DNA of 64,000 nucleotides from assembly GCA_013299105.1 (NCBI GenBank), contig JAAFJY010000029.1:41586-105585 (forward strand), written 5' to 3'. The notes beneath the pieces were generated by a model, which searched no databases, was not told the origin of the DNA, and was given only the letters and a program-made list of their open reading frames with translations. Origin of the DNA: Chitinophagales bacterium (GTDB lineage: Bacteria; Bacteroidota; Bacteroidia; Chitinophagales; Saprospiraceae). Each line of letters opens with the position of its first letter. Position 1 is the first letter of the stretch. This document shows positions 8,406 to 17,287 of the stretch, piece by piece. The translations under genes and the position numbers were made by a program.

Positions 8406-8936
8406 TCACCCGATTGTCCCCACATGCAAACCCCGAACCCCATTCTTCCGATCTTCAAAAAAATGCCGCAGAAAAAAATGCGTGGTCTGAAAAGCCAAGT
8501 CTTCCCAAGGAATTTCAGCCTCCGTAAAAAGCTTAACTTCCAGGCTCTCCTCCCCACCATCAAAATCAAAAGTGTCTAAATCAGCCAAGAAAAAAACATG
8601 CACTTGGCTGATCCTGGGTACACTCAGCATCGCGTGCAGATTGAGAATGCTGACCTGCGCCCCGGTTTCTTCAAAAGCCTCACGAGCCGCAGCGGCCTCT
8701 ACACTTTCATCGTTTTCCATGTAGCCGCCAGGGATGGTCCAAAAACCAAGGCGCGGCTCAATGCCCCGTCGGCAAAGCAAGATTTTGTCTTCAAAAATGG
8801 GAATACAGCCCGCCACCACCTTGGGATTCGCATAAAAAATAGTGTCGCAAGCGGGGCAATGGTGCCGTGCGTGCGTATCACCCTTGGGCACACTCCAAAT
8901 CAGATCAGCGCTGCCGCAATTGCTACAGAACTTCAT
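8406..8936 (-). CDS. NUDIX hydrolase with N-terminal zinc ribbon
   Basis: The 176-residue product has an N-terminal zinc-ribbon with cysteines at residues 4, 7, 27 and 30 (CSNC, CPAC). A NUDIX domain follows with the full box at residues 71-93: GYMENDESVE, then REAFEETGA. The domain hydrolyses nucleoside diphosphates linked to other moieties in a Mg2+-dependent manner; the zinc-ribbon NUDIX subgroup (related to NudC and ADP-ribose/ADP-sugar pyrophosphatases) suggests a nucleotide-sugar or dinucleotide substrate. Its ATG overlaps the kdsB stop codon by 4 bp (ATGA), so translation is probably coupled. Its 3' end lies within 35 bp of the tandem repeat array. Confidence 0.92.
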   Translation of the reverse strand: MKFCSNCGSADLIWSVPKGDTHARHHCPACDTIFYANPKVVAGCIPIFEDKILLCRRGIEPRLGFWTIPGGYMENDESVEAAAAREAFEETGAQVSILNLHAMLSVPRISQVHVFFLADLDTFDFDGGEESLEVKLFTEAEIPWEDLAFQTTHFFLRHFFEDRKNGVRGLHVGTIG

Positions 8937-9694
8937 ACCGCAGCGGTATTTTCAAGCTGAGTGAGGTAACGGCGGGCTTTTTCCAGGTCTTCAGGTGTAT
9001 CGATGCCCACGATGGCATATGGGGTGTGGTTGACAAAGATCGAATATCCCGCTTCCAACCAGCGCAATTGTTCAAGTGATTCGGCGCTCTCCAGTTCGCC
9101 CATGTCCAGTTGGGTGATGTCGAGTAAGGTTTGCCTTTGAAAACCATACAAACCAATGTGCCGAAAATAAGGAGCATGTTCCAGCCATGTTTCTGCTGCT
9201 TGGTTGCGCAAGTAAGGGATCGGGCTGCGGCTGAAATAGAGGGCCAGGCGAGCGTGATTGAGCACTACTTTCACAATATTGGGGTTGAACAAGTCCTCCC
9301 AAGCCTTGACCGGGGTTGACAAAGTAGCGATTTGTGCTTTGTTTTCCCATAGGGGCCGGGCCACCGCTGCGATTTGTTCGGCTTCCAGAAAAGGCTCATC
9401 ACCTTGAATATTGATCACGTACTCGAAATCAGGGAAACGCCGGGCTGCTTCGGCACAGCGGTCGGTGCCGCTGGCGTGTTCAGGATCGGTCATGATCACC
9501 GTGGCCCCAAAGCTTTCAGCGTGGCTGGCAATTTTCGCATCGTCGGTGGCGATTACCACTTGATCCAAGGCCGGGGCTTCACAAGCAAGCTCATATACCC
9601 GTTGGATCATGGTTTTGCCCCCCAAGTCAACCAATGGTTTGCCCGGAAAACGAGAAGATGCGTATCGTGCGGGGATAATACCCAGAGTTTTCAT
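8933..9694 (-). CDS. kdsB: 3-deoxy-manno-octulosonate cytidylyltransferase
   Basis: The 253-residue product begins MKTLGIIPARYASSRFPGKP, the CTP-binding signature of CMP-KDO synthetase. Further motifs include VVIATDD, the MTDPEHASGTDRCAEA stretch and INIQGDEPF. The enzyme activates KDO as CMP-KDO for lipopolysaccharide inner-core assembly in the cytoplasm. The length matches the family. The frame can be extended to 9736, but the alignment-conserved start is the ATG at 9694. The 4-bp overlap with the NUDIX gene makes a two-gene operon. A TACTTTG box at 9743-9749 (minus strand) is a candidate promoter, facing the divergent LysM gene. Confidence 0.95.
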   Translation of the reverse strand: MKTLGIIPARYASSRFPGKPLVDLGGKTMIQRVYELACEAPALDQVVIATDDAKIASHAESFGATVIMTDPEHASGTDRCAEAARRFPDFEYVINIQGDEPFLEAEQIAAVARPLWENKAQIATLSTPVKAWEDLFNPNIVKVVLNHARLALYFSRSPIPYLRNQAAETWLEHAPYFRHIGLYGFQRQTLLDITQLDMGELESAESLEQLRWLEAGYSIFVNHTPYAIVGIDTPEDLEKARRYLTQLENTAAV

Positions 9695-9762
9695 AAGTTT
9701 GTGATTAAACATGGTCTGCTGACCCAAAACTAACATTTACCCCAAAGTAAACCAAAAAAACA

Positions 9763-10752
9763 ATGTGGCGAATTTCACTACGAGCGCGTAAAGAAATAAG
9801 GTGGGCCAATTTTAGTTTAGCGAAAAGAGATAAACAAGAGACTGAAAGGAACTTGTGTTCTTTTTTTGCTAAACCTCAAAGAAGATTGGGTTACCTTATT
9901 TTAGCTCCAATACTAACCCTAATCCCTTGCTTTCCATTGCATGCTACCGGCGACAGCACGCGCTACCTGACCCCACGCGACACAGTCTATCTGAGTATCA
10001 ATGCTGGTGGTGAAAAAATCTTTGAGCACAAGTTGGTCAAAGGGCAAACGGTGTTTTCCCTGGCCAAGTTTTACGGGCTGAACCTAGACATGCTCAAGTA
10101 CTACAACCCTGGCCTGAATGTGGACAATGTACCCTTGGGCAAAAAAATCAAGGTGCCGATCCCCAATCGCTCGATCATTCGTTACCGCCAAAAGGGTTTC
10201 AACCCGCGCCAATACGCTCCGGTGTTTTACCGCGTAAAAGCAGGTGACAACCTCTATCGCCTGGGCAAGGTCTATTTTCGGATGCCTGAAGACACCATCA
10301 AAGCCCGCGCCAAACTCAAAGACGGGGCCCTGCAACCCGGCCAATTGGTACACATCGGCTGGATCAGCCCTTTTCCCATCCAGGCTGAAGCACAAGCTGC
10401 GCGCCCACCCATGCCAACCACCATCAAAAAAGCCGCAGAACTGAAGGAGAAATTTGAAGCCTACGCCAAAAACAAAAAACTGACCCTGAACCGCAACCAG
10501 GGCATCGCTACCTGGCAAAAAGACATGCCCAATGGCCAAAACCACTACGCCCTGCACGACCAAGCACCCGCAGGTTCGGTGATTGAAATTTACAACCCGG
10601 TGACCCGTCGCACGGTGTATGCCAGGGTTTTGGGCAAAATTCCCGGTGCTTCTTACACCAACAACATGGCCGTGATGCTCTCGCAGCCCACTGCTAAGTT
10701 GTTGGGAGCCAAAGACCCCAAGTTTTTTGTGAAGATTAAGTTTTATAAGTAG
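9763..10752 (+). CDS. LysM-domain exported protein with C-terminal double-psi-barrel-like domain
   Basis: After a signal-peptide-like stretch (LGYLILAPILTLIPCFPLHA, near residues 42-61) come two LysM-type regions: FEHKLVKGQTVFSLAKFYGL and a second around VFYRVKAGDNLYRLGKVYF. These bind peptidoglycan-type glycans. The C-terminal 90 residues (HYALHDQAPAGSVIEIYNPV, then ARVLGKIP) resemble the double-psi beta-barrel of RlpA-like proteins. Role inferred: a cell-wall-associated periplasmic protein. The first 40 codons coincide with an inverted-repeat element (9782-9907), so the ATG at 9763 may not be the ancestral start. A TTG at 9886, immediately before GYLILAP, would give a cleaner signal peptide. 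Start confidence is low; gene confidence is high. Confidence 0.8.
   Translation: MWRISLRARKEIRWANFSLAKRDKQETERNLCSFFAKPQRRLGYLILAPILTLIPCFPLHATGDSTRYLTPRDTVYLSINAGGEKIFEHKLVKGQTVFSLAKFYGLNLDMLKYYNPGLNVDNVPLGKKIKVPIPNRSIIRYRQKGFNPRQYAPVFYRVKAGDNLYRLGKVYFRMPEDTIKARAKLKDGALQPGQLVHIGWISPFPIQAEAQAARPPMPTTIKKAAELKEKFEAYAKNKKLTLNRNQGIATWQKDMPNGQNHYALHDQAPAGSVIEIYNPVTRRTVYARVLGKIPGASYTNNMAVMLSQPTAKLLGAKDPKFFVKIKFYK
9782..9907. mobile_element. Inverted-repeat element family D, copy 1
   Basis: Left end GAGCGCGTAAAGAAATAAGG, right end TTACCTTATTTTAGCTC. The interior carries GTTTAGCGAAAA facing TTTTTTTGCTAAAC, so the element can fold into one long hairpin. Other copies are at 41954-42090 and 55293-55618. 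This copy overlaps the 5' end of the LysM reading frame. Confidence 0.75.
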
Positions 10753-11073
10753 TTGAAATGTTGAAGGGTTGAAATGTTGAAAAGAGGGGGCTCTGTTTGA
10801 GCATTGGTTGCTTAAGTTTGGGATTCGTTTTTACGGGTTGGATTTTTTATTTTTTTACATACGATAGACGAAGTACGACATATGATTTGAGGGGCTCGCT
10901 GGCAAGATTTGTCGGGGAAGCAAGATTTCGTTTTTACGGATTGGATTTTGAAGGTGGAAAGGCGATGATTTCACCAAAAACCCTGCTCCGTATGGGCGTA
11001 ACGTTGGTAGTCAAAGTCTTGCTGGCATCCTGCACATCAAAAAAATCATACAAATCACAGTTCATACAAAATA
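10753..11073. repeat. Intergenic repeat fragments, no gene supported
   Basis: The stretch holds a GTTGAAATGTTGAAGGG run (shared with the tandem array), a dispersed motif ACGATAGACGAAGTACGACA followed by GGGGCTCGCTGGCAAGATTT (also at 16086 and 56632), and an open frame of 93 codons that is built from these repeats and is not considered real. Confidence 0.6.
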
Positions 11074-11377
11074 ACTAGTGCATTGAGAACGAAATAATAA
11101 ACCATTATCGCTAGTCCCACGTCTCCTGACGGGGACTGTCCTGATGCGCGTCTCCTGACGCATTGGCGAGCTAGAATCGTGCATTAGCGCACTATAAATG
11201 GGCGCTTATTTCGTTCCTGGATTACTAGTGCATTGAGAACGAAATAATAAACCATTACGCTAGTCCCACGTCTCCTGACGGGGACTGCCCTGATGCGCGT
11301 CTCATGACGCATTGGCGAGTTGCAATCATGCATTAACGCACTTTAAATAGGCGCTTATTTAGTTCCTGGCCCACTAG
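11074..11377. repeat. Two tandem copies of a 150-bp hairpin-rich element
   Basis: Copies start at 11074 and 11224 with ACTAGTGCATTGAGAACGAA and end with TTATTTCGTTCCTGG or TTATTTAGTTCCTGG, so GAACGAAATAA is inverted at the two ends. Inside are two hairpins sharing the core CGTCTCCTGACG: one flanked by AGTCCC/GGGACT, one by GATGCG/CGCATT. The second copy ends at an ACTAG one base before the leuB stop codon. A single-copy relative lies at 61139-61215. Confidence 0.85.
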
Positions 11378-11378
11378 A

Positions 11379-12488
11379 TCAAATAATAATCCCCGCCCGT
11401 TTCCCCATCTCCTCAGCACTCAAATTGAACTCCTCACTTTCCTCGATCAAATAAGCGATGGTATCACCCATTTGCGAGCAAGAATAGACGGTGTCCAAGC
11501 CCAATTCAGCGGTGCCAATGCCTTTTTCGAGGGTTTTTTGCACCATTTCGCGGATCGCAAAGGCTTCTTCGTAGGCTTTGAAATGGTCCATCATCATGGC
11601 CACCGAGAGGATGGCACCGATGGGATTGGCCACGTCGGCCCCGGCAGCGCGGGGGAAAGAACCGTGGATGGGCTCGTACAAAGGCGCTTTTTCACCCAGT
11701 GAAGCAGAAGGCATCAGGCCAATCGAGCCAGTCAGGCCGCCGCCCAGGTCGGACAGGATGTCGCCGAAGAGGTTTTCGGTCAAAATCACGTCGAATTGTG
11801 CGGGGTCCGACACCATTTGCATGGCTGCGGTGTCCACGTACATGCACTCGAACTTGACCGTAGGGAAACCCTGGGCCACGCGGGTACATACCTCGCGCCA
11901 GAGGCGGGAAGTCTCCATGATATTGGCCTTATCGACTAGGGTCAGGCGTTTTTTGCGCTTGCTGGCCTGGTAAAATGCTACTTGGGCCAGGCGTTCGATT
12001 TCTTTTTCGGAATAACGGATCACATCAAACGCGCCTTCGGCATCACGGCCATGCTCACCATAATATACCCCACTGGCCAACTCACGAAAAATCAGGAAAT
12101 TGACGTTTTTGGCTTTTTCGCGCTTCAAAGGCGAGAGGTGCAACAACTTAGGGATACCCGTCACTGGGCGGATGTTGGCATAGAGGCCCAGGTGGCGGCG
12201 CAATTGCAGCAAGCCCTGCTCAGGACGCAGGTGTACAGGCGCATTGACCCCATATGCAGGGTCGCCTACCGCGCCGAACAATACTGCATCGGCTTTCAAA
12301 CAAGTATCTAAGGTGGAATATGGCAAAGGCGTTTCGTGCTTGCGGATGGCCACCGCACCAATGTCGCCGTAAGTCAATTCAAAATCGTGGTGGAATCGAC
12401 GTCCAACGGCTTCTAAAACCTTGACGGCTTGGTCGATGACTTCAGGGCCGACGCCGTCGCCTGGAAGAATGGCAATTGATTTTTTCAT
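11379..12488 (-). CDS. leuB: 3-isopropylmalate dehydrogenase
   Basis: The 369-residue product begins MKKSIAILPGDGVGPEVIDQ, as in LeuB. It contains the substrate/metal motifs LVDKANIMETSRLWREV and ENLFGDILSDLGGGLTGSIG. The enzyme oxidises and decarboxylates 3-isopropylmalate with NAD+ in leucine biosynthesis, as a cytoplasmic homodimer. The frame is open to 12554, but the conserved N-terminus starts at 12488. It lies 283 bp downstream of leuA on the same strand, with a hairpin at 12660-12688 between them. leuC and leuD are not in the window. Insertion of the 150-bp repeats stops right at its 3' end. Confidence 0.96.
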   Translation of the reverse strand: MKKSIAILPGDGVGPEVIDQAVKVLEAVGRRFHHDFELTYGDIGAVAIRKHETPLPYSTLDTCLKADAVLFGAVGDPAYGVNAPVHLRPEQGLLQLRRHLGLYANIRPVTGIPKLLHLSPLKREKAKNVNFLIFRELASGVYYGEHGRDAEGAFDVIRYSEKEIERLAQVAFYQASKRKKRLTLVDKANIMETSRLWREVCTRVAQGFPTVKFECMYVDTAAMQMVSDPAQFDVILTENLFGDILSDLGGGLTGSIGLMPSASLGEKAPLYEPIHGSFPRAAGADVANPIGAILSVAMMMDHFKAYEEAFAIREMVQKTLEKGIGTAELGLDTVYSCSQMGDTIAYLIEESEEFNLSAEEMGKRAGIII

Positions 12489-12659
12489 GGAATTATAGAC
12501 TTGGCTTTGGGGTGGGTTTGAAAAAGGACTGATCGTTACTATTGTTTTCTTCAAGAACGGAAGCCAGGTATTTTTCGTTTGTCCAAAGGCTAGGAAAAGC
12601 GAATTTTAACAAGCTTCTACATTCCCGTACAAAAAATTAGACCACAAAAAATACGAAAA

Positions 12660-12688
12660 GTTCTGAAACACGACAAGCATTTCAGAAC
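12660..12688. terminator. Hairpin between leuA and leuB, probably bidirectional terminator
   Basis: A perfect 9-bp stem, GTTCTGAAA/TTTCAGAAC, encloses an 11-base loop. T-rich DNA follows on both strands (TTTTGCTGTTTTTTT on plus, TTTTCGTATTTTTT on minus). It would separate or attenuate leuA and leuB transcription. Confidence 0.65.
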
Positions 12689-12771
12689 CTTTTGCTGTTT
12701 TTTTCCAATAAAATGACCAGTCTATTACTTTTTAGCCAAATTTTTGGGTGTTTTCGTACCAAAAAGCAGAA

Positions 12772-13938
12772 TTAGGCCATCGCGCCGATCTGCATTTCCT
12801 TCAAAATCTCTGAAAGGTCGTCGTCATTGATTTCCTTTTTGCGGTCGGCCCATTCCAAGAAGCGAATATAAGTGACGTCCAGTTCCTCCTTCGTCAAGTT
12901 CACGCCGATTTCTTTGGCGCGGAAGGCCAGCGCGGCACGACCACTGCGGGCCGTGAGTACGATCCGGGACTGGTCAACCCCTACTTCTTCGGGGTCGATG
13001 ATTTCGTAAGTATTGCGCTCCTTGATCACACCATCCTGGTGGATACCAGAGGAGTGTGCAAAGGCATTGGCCCCTACGATGGCCTTGTTGGGTTGCACGG
13101 GCATGCCCATTTTTTCGCTCACCATCAGGCTCGTTGGGTTGAGCAAGCGGGTGTTGATGCGGGTATCCAAGTTGAGGTAAGGGTGCTGCTTGAGGATCAT
13201 CACTACTTCTTCCAAAGAGGTATTGCCCGCACGCTCGCCGATGCCATTGATGGTACATTCGATCTGGCGGGCTCCGTTTTGAGCACCAGCGATCGAGTTG
13301 GCGGTGGCCAAGCCTAGGTCATTGTGGCAGTGGGTAGAAAGGGTAGCCTTGTGAATGCCCTTTACGTTTTCTTGTAGGTACTTGATTTTAGCACCGTACT
13401 CTTCAGGCAAGCAATAGCCAGTAGTATCAGGGATGTTCAAAACCGTTGCGCCTGCGGCTACTACCGCTTCGATCACACGGGCCAGGTATTCATTGTCGGT
13501 ACGGCCAGCGTCTTCGGCATAAAATTCCACGTCTTCTACGAAGCTTTTGGCGTATTTCACGGCTGCAACTGCCCGGCGGATGATTTCCTCGCGGGTGGTT
13601 TTGAACTTGTGCAAGATGTGCGAGTCCGAAGTGCCAATGCCTGTATGGATGCGAGGGCGTTTAGCATATTTCAGGGCTTGGGCGGCCACTTCGATGTCTT
13701 TTTCCACGGCGCGAGAAAGGCCACATACCACGGGCTCGTTTACCGCCTTGCACACCGCAACCACTGCTTCAAAATCGCCAGGGCTGGAAATCGGAAAGCC
13801 TGCCTCGATGATGTCCACACCTAGTAGTTCGAGCTGCTTGGCCAGGATGACCTTTTGCTCGGTATTCAATTTGCAGCCGGGCACTTGTTCGCCGTCGCGC
13901 AGGGTGGTGTCGAAAATATAAATCCTGTTGCTACTCAT
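12772..13938 (-). CDS. leuA: 2-isopropylmalate synthase, short form
   Basis: The 388-residue product has the DRE-TIM metallolyase signature [14 protein letters not shown] at the N-terminus, the metal-binding [15 protein letters not shown] motif near residue 205, and [16 protein letters not shown]. It condenses acetyl-CoA with 2-oxoisovalerate, the first committed step of leucine synthesis. The protein ends around residue 388, soon after the catalytic barrel and linker, and lacks the C-terminal LeuA dimer domain that mediates leucine feedback inhibition in the usual enzyme of about 510 residues. Short forms are known in Bacteroidota, so this looks normal for the group rather than a truncation. 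Feedback control by leucine is therefore doubtful. Confidence 0.93.
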   Translation of the reverse strand: MSSNRIYIFDTTLRDGEQVPGCKLNTEQKVILAKQLELLGVDIIEAGFPISSPGDFEAVVAVCKAVNEPVVCGLSRAVEKDIEVAAQALKYAKRPRIHTGIGTSDSHILHKFKTTREEIIRRAVAAVKYAKSFVEDVEFYAEDAGRTDNEYLARVIEAVVAAGATVLNIPDTTGYCLPEEYGAKIKYLQENVKGIHKATLSTHCHNDLGLATANSIAGAQNGARQIECTINGIGERAGNTSLEEVVMILKQHPYLNLDTRINTRLLNPTSLMVSEKMGMPVQPNKAIVGANAFAHSSGIHQDGVIKERNTYEIIDPEEVGVDQSRIVLTARSGRAALAFRAKEIGVNLTKEELDVTYIRFLEWADRKKEINDDDLSEILKEMQIGAMA

Positions 13939-14340
13939 TGGTGCAGAATTTTGATAGGAAGCACGCAGTTTTTTCAGCCAATTTGAAGTGGTACATCTAC
14001 GCTTTTTACTGCCTGGCTACCCGAATTTGGTGCAGATTAGGGCGACTTTCCGGCTTTTTTGGATAGGAACCAAAATTAGTTAGAGATTTTTAAGCCATAT
14101 CTCCTTTTGTGATTCCCTTGCTCAAAGCTGGATAGTTACCGGATTTTTGTAAGTTTGCCGAGTCAAGAATAGAAAAGGGAGGCCGTTTGTTCATCAACAT
14201 CTCCACTTTTTCCCGACGTGCAAAGATACCTTGTAGCAGCGCCTGTCCGAAATCAAAAAGAAAAATTAGTACAAGGCTGGAAATGGGGTATCTGCGCTAA
14301 AGTCCTTGATTTAGAGTAGATTAAAAAAATCGAATCTACA
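13939..14340. other. Intergenic region between divergent leuA and helical-repeat gene
   Basis: No gene seen. A TAAGTTTG box at 14150-14157 fits the plus-strand TAnnTTTG consensus and could drive the gene at 14341 with a leader of about 185 bases, but a matching upstream TTG at the right spacing is not clear. No leucine-rich leader peptide or T-box was recognised upstream of leuA. Confidence 0.4.
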
Positions 14341-15900
14341 ATGCCCAAGCAAAAAACTGATGACCTTGTTCAGCTCATCCGCTCACTGACCCGGGCGGAG
14401 AAACGCCATTTTCGCCTCTTCGTCAAGCGCAATCAAACGTCAGAAGACATCCTTTTTCTGCAACTTTTCGATTTTTTGGAAAAACGCGGAGAGTATGAAG
14501 AGGATGTGATCCTGAAAAAAATACCAGAGGTCAAGAAATCGCAGCTGTCTAACCTCAAGGCCCATTTGTACAAACAGCTCCTGACCAGTCTGCGCCTACT
14601 GAGCACCAAGGCCGCCAGCGACATCCAGATCCGCGAAATGGTGGACTATGCCCGCGTGTTGTACAACAAAGGTCTGTACCGCCAGGCCCTCGACATGTTG
14701 GAAAAAGCCAAACAACGTGCCCGCAGCGGCAATTTTAACCCGCTGGCCCTTGAAATCCTCGAATTTGAGAAGCACATCGAAGGCCAATACATTACCCGTA
14801 GCATCGAAAGCCGCGCCGACGACCTGGCCAACGAAACTGTAGAACTGACCCGCACCATCGACCAAACCCAGGCTTTTTCCAACCTGGCTTTGCAATTGTA
14901 TGGCCTGTACTTGAAAGTGGGCTACGTGCGCAACGAAAAAGACCACGTTTTTGTCAAGGAATTTTTCAATTCCAAGCTACCGAAAGTAGGCTTAGACGAA
15001 CTCGATTTCTTGGGTAAAATTTACTACTGCCAGTCCTTTGTGTGGTACTATCACATGAACCAGGATTTCACCCTTTGCTACCGTTATGCCCAAAAATGGG
15101 TCGACTTTTTCGAGCAGGACCCTGAGATGATCGACCTGCATGGGCCTTTGTACCTCAAGGGTTTGCACAACTTATTGAGCGTTTTGTTCAACATGCTGCA
15201 CTACGATCGCTATGTGGAGGTGTTGAACACCCAGCTCCTACCCTACCCCCAGCGTTTCGACATTGAATCCAGCATCAACCTGGAGAGCTTGTACCAGTTG
15301 TTCAAGTACATCCACGCCATCCAGAAGCACTTCTTGGAAGGCACTTTTTCGGAAGGTACAAAGTTAATCCCCGACTTGATGGAAATCATCGAATCGGATA
15401 CTTACAATTGGGACGCTCACCGCATCATGGTCTTTTATTACCGCATCGCTTGCCTTTACTTTGGCAGCGGCGACAACAAGAGTGCCATCACCTACCTCAA
15501 CCTCATCATCAACCAGAAAAACCCCGACTACCGGGGCGACATCCAGTCTTTTGCGCGTATCCTTAGCCTGATTGCGCATTTTGAAATCGGCAATGCCCAA
15601 TTGGTCGAGTACCAGGTAAAATCCGTTTACCGCTTTTTGTCCAAACAAGAAGACATGGGCGCGGTGCTCAAAGAAGTCTTCCGCTTCCTGCGCCGCATCC
15701 CCCGTATGCGCGAGCAAGAGCTCAAAAATGAATTCCACTCGCTAAAGGACAAACTCAGCAAACTCGAAAACGACCCTTACGAGCACCGCCCTTACATGTA
15801 CCTCGACATCATTTCCTGGTTGGAAAGCAAAATTGCCGACAAGGAAGTACAGGACATCATTCGGGAGAAGTTTTTGAAGCGGAAACGGCAGGCGGAGTGA
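14341..15900 (+). CDS. Conserved helical-repeat protein of unknown function
   Basis: The 519-residue protein has no signal peptide or membrane segment and is predicted almost entirely helical. The N-terminal ~100 residues contain a conserved-looking block (LIRSLTRAEKRHFRLFVKR, then SQLSNLKAHLYKQLLTSLR). The rest looks like degenerate TPR/solenoid helices: NKGLYRQALDMLEKAKQRA near residue 107, and SGDNKSAITYLNLIINQKN near residue 380. I do not recognise a named family. A scaffold or regulatory role in the cytoplasm is a reasonable inference from the solenoid. It stands alone, divergent from leuA. Confidence 0.75.
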   Translation: MPKQKTDDLVQLIRSLTRAEKRHFRLFVKRNQTSEDILFLQLFDFLEKRGEYEEDVILKKIPEVKKSQLSNLKAHLYKQLLTSLRLLSTKAASDIQIREMVDYARVLYNKGLYRQALDMLEKAKQRARSGNFNPLALEILEFEKHIEGQYITRSIESRADDLANETVELTRTIDQTQAFSNLALQLYGLYLKVGYVRNEKDHVFVKEFFNSKLPKVGLDELDFLGKIYYCQSFVWYYHMNQDFTLCYRYAQKWVDFFEQDPEMIDLHGPLYLKGLHNLLSVLFNMLHYDRYVEVLNTQLLPYPQRFDIESSINLESLYQLFKYIHAIQKHFLEGTFSEGTKLIPDLMEIIESDTYNWDAHRIMVFYYRIACLYFGSGDNKSAITYLNLIINQKNPDYRGDIQSFARILSLIAHFEIGNAQLVEYQVKSVYRFLSKQEDMGAVLKEVFRFLRRIPRMREQELKNEFHSLKDKLSKLENDPYEHRPYMYLDIISWLESKIADKEVQDIIREKFLKRKRQAE

Positions 15901-15952
15901 GGGTGATGAGTTTTGAGTTATGGGGGTAAAGGATGCAGAAATAATAACGTAT

Positions 15953-16422
15953 GGCTCAATGTGGGTTTCAAGTTGAAAAAGACTTGGGCGTTTGCCTTGA
16001 TCTAAGCTAAGGTGAGTTTTGGGTTTGCGAAGTTCGATTTTTTGACTTACGACTTACGAGTGACAACTTACGACTTACGAAGTAGGGGCTCGCTGGCAAG
16101 ATCTTAGGGTTCTTAGGCCCCCATTTTCACGGTTTGGTATTTTTGAGTTAATCCCAGCTTTGACATGTTTGTAAAGCATTGAAAAACAATTACTTGCAAC
16201 CATTGTTCGCATCAACTAAAGATGCAATAAAATTGACTGAACTATTTTATTGGGAAAACTTGAATCGTAAAAACCATGACTTGCTGCACCACAAATTTTC
16301 AATCGAAGCGCTACTTCGTAAGTCGTAAGTAGTCATTCGTAAGTCGTCACTCAAAAAAATTGTGGAACTTGATGATCACAAGCAACTCGTTTTGAAGCAC
16401 CACTTGAAACCCAATATGAGCC
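15953..16422. mobile_element. Inverted-repeat element family A, copy 2, with internal insertion
   Basis: Ends match copy 1: GGCTCAATGTGGGTTTCAAG on the left and CACTTGAAACCCAATATGAG on the right. This copy is 470 bp instead of about 174 bp. The extra DNA carries its own inverted arms: GACTTACGACTTACGAGTGA (from 16042) against the inverse near 16309-16352. It also has the dispersed GGGGCTCGCTGGCAAGATCT block. It appears to be a nested insertion or an unshortened form of the element. Confidence 0.75.
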
Positions 16423-16513
16423 TAACATATAAAAACTTAGCTGCACTAAGCACCGCACTCAACTCTTTTTTTCAAATTCCCTGCCGATGATTGTTCCATG
16501 TTGCTTTTCAATA

Positions 16514-16626
16514 GATTCAGCCAGATTAGACCACAAAGCTAGCTGAATCTATCAAAAAAAGTACGATTCAGCTGAATTAAGACGATTTTCCAGCTGAATC
16601 TCTATTTTTCTAGGCGATTCAGCTGG
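16514..16626. promoter_or_regulatory. Cluster of GATTCAGCTGAATC-type dyads
   Basis: Within 113 bp there are five occurrences of the half or whole palindrome GATTCAGCTGAATC: 16514 (half), 16541 (AGCTGAATC), 16565-16578 (nearly whole), 16591-16600 (CAGCTGAATC) and 16616 (GATTCAGCTGG). Spacing is irregular, 20-26 bp. No gene starts nearby except the DUF5686 gene 660 bp downstream. Confidence 0.55.
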
Positions 16627-16703
16627 TTTTTGTTAGTAAAATGTTATAAAAATTCCCCCTTTCGGTTTTGCAAAAGCGGTTATTTGACAAATCCCGTGCC
16701 TGG

Positions 16704-16988
16704 TGATGCAACTGCTGGATAGACGCAGGATGTGAATACGGTGTGTTTTGTTGCCCCCGACTGAAGATCGGGGGTTTCAAGATGCAAGATGTGCTGCTGG
16801 TTTCATTTTGAAAATTTGGTAGAAAGGTCCGTAGTAGCACAAAGTATCTGAAGGCCTTAATTTTTTTTTAAAAAACTGAAATTCAATTAAATGCAAAAAT
16901 GACATCTAGCATCGTGTAACCCTGGACTTCAGTCCGGGAACATAGGGCTGCCCCCATTCCATCACGCATCTATCCAGCAGTTGCATCA
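16704..16988. mobile_element. 285-bp inverted-repeat element
   Basis: The left end TGATGCAACTGCTGGATAGA is inverted at the right end (TCTATCCAGCAGTTGCATCA), giving about 22-bp terminal repeats. The interior has two hairpins, CCCCCGA-ctgaaga-TCGGGGG at about 16753 and CCTGGACTTCAGTCCGGG at about 16921. No protein of note is encoded. Only one copy is in this window. The DNA from 16989 to 17287 has nothing else recognisable. Confidence 0.7.
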
Positions 16989-17287
16989 ATGACTGTTAAT
17001 AAGCCATGTAAAAGGAAGCCAAAGACAATTTCTCTTGGCTGAACATAGAGAAATTCTGACTTCCCACACAAATTGTCAAAGAATCTTAAAAGTTTGATCA
17101 ACGGTCCAATGAGGGGAAAAAACCCGTTTTAGCATCTCTCCAAGGTGAGCGGGCTTTAAACAACTAAGTTAAACTACTGTTAAACCACTGTTGACCAACT
17201 TGACAAGCCTGACCTCGCTCCTTATTTTGCAAGCATACGACAACCTGATTGTCATGCACCCGACCATTTTACCCTAACTTCCTGCAC

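Noticed and set aside
7309..8579. Two similar small ORFs at 7309-7512 and 8283-8579
   Set aside because: They are the same phase of the tandem repeat unit and share sequence only because of the repeat; the second overlaps the NUDIX gene on the other strand.
10797..11078. 93-codon ORF
   Set aside because: It is built from dispersed repeat motifs found elsewhere in non-coding DNA and has no recognisable protein feature.
16619..16840. 73-codon minus-strand ORF
   Set aside because: It runs across the end of the 285-bp inverted-repeat element and has no protein-like features.
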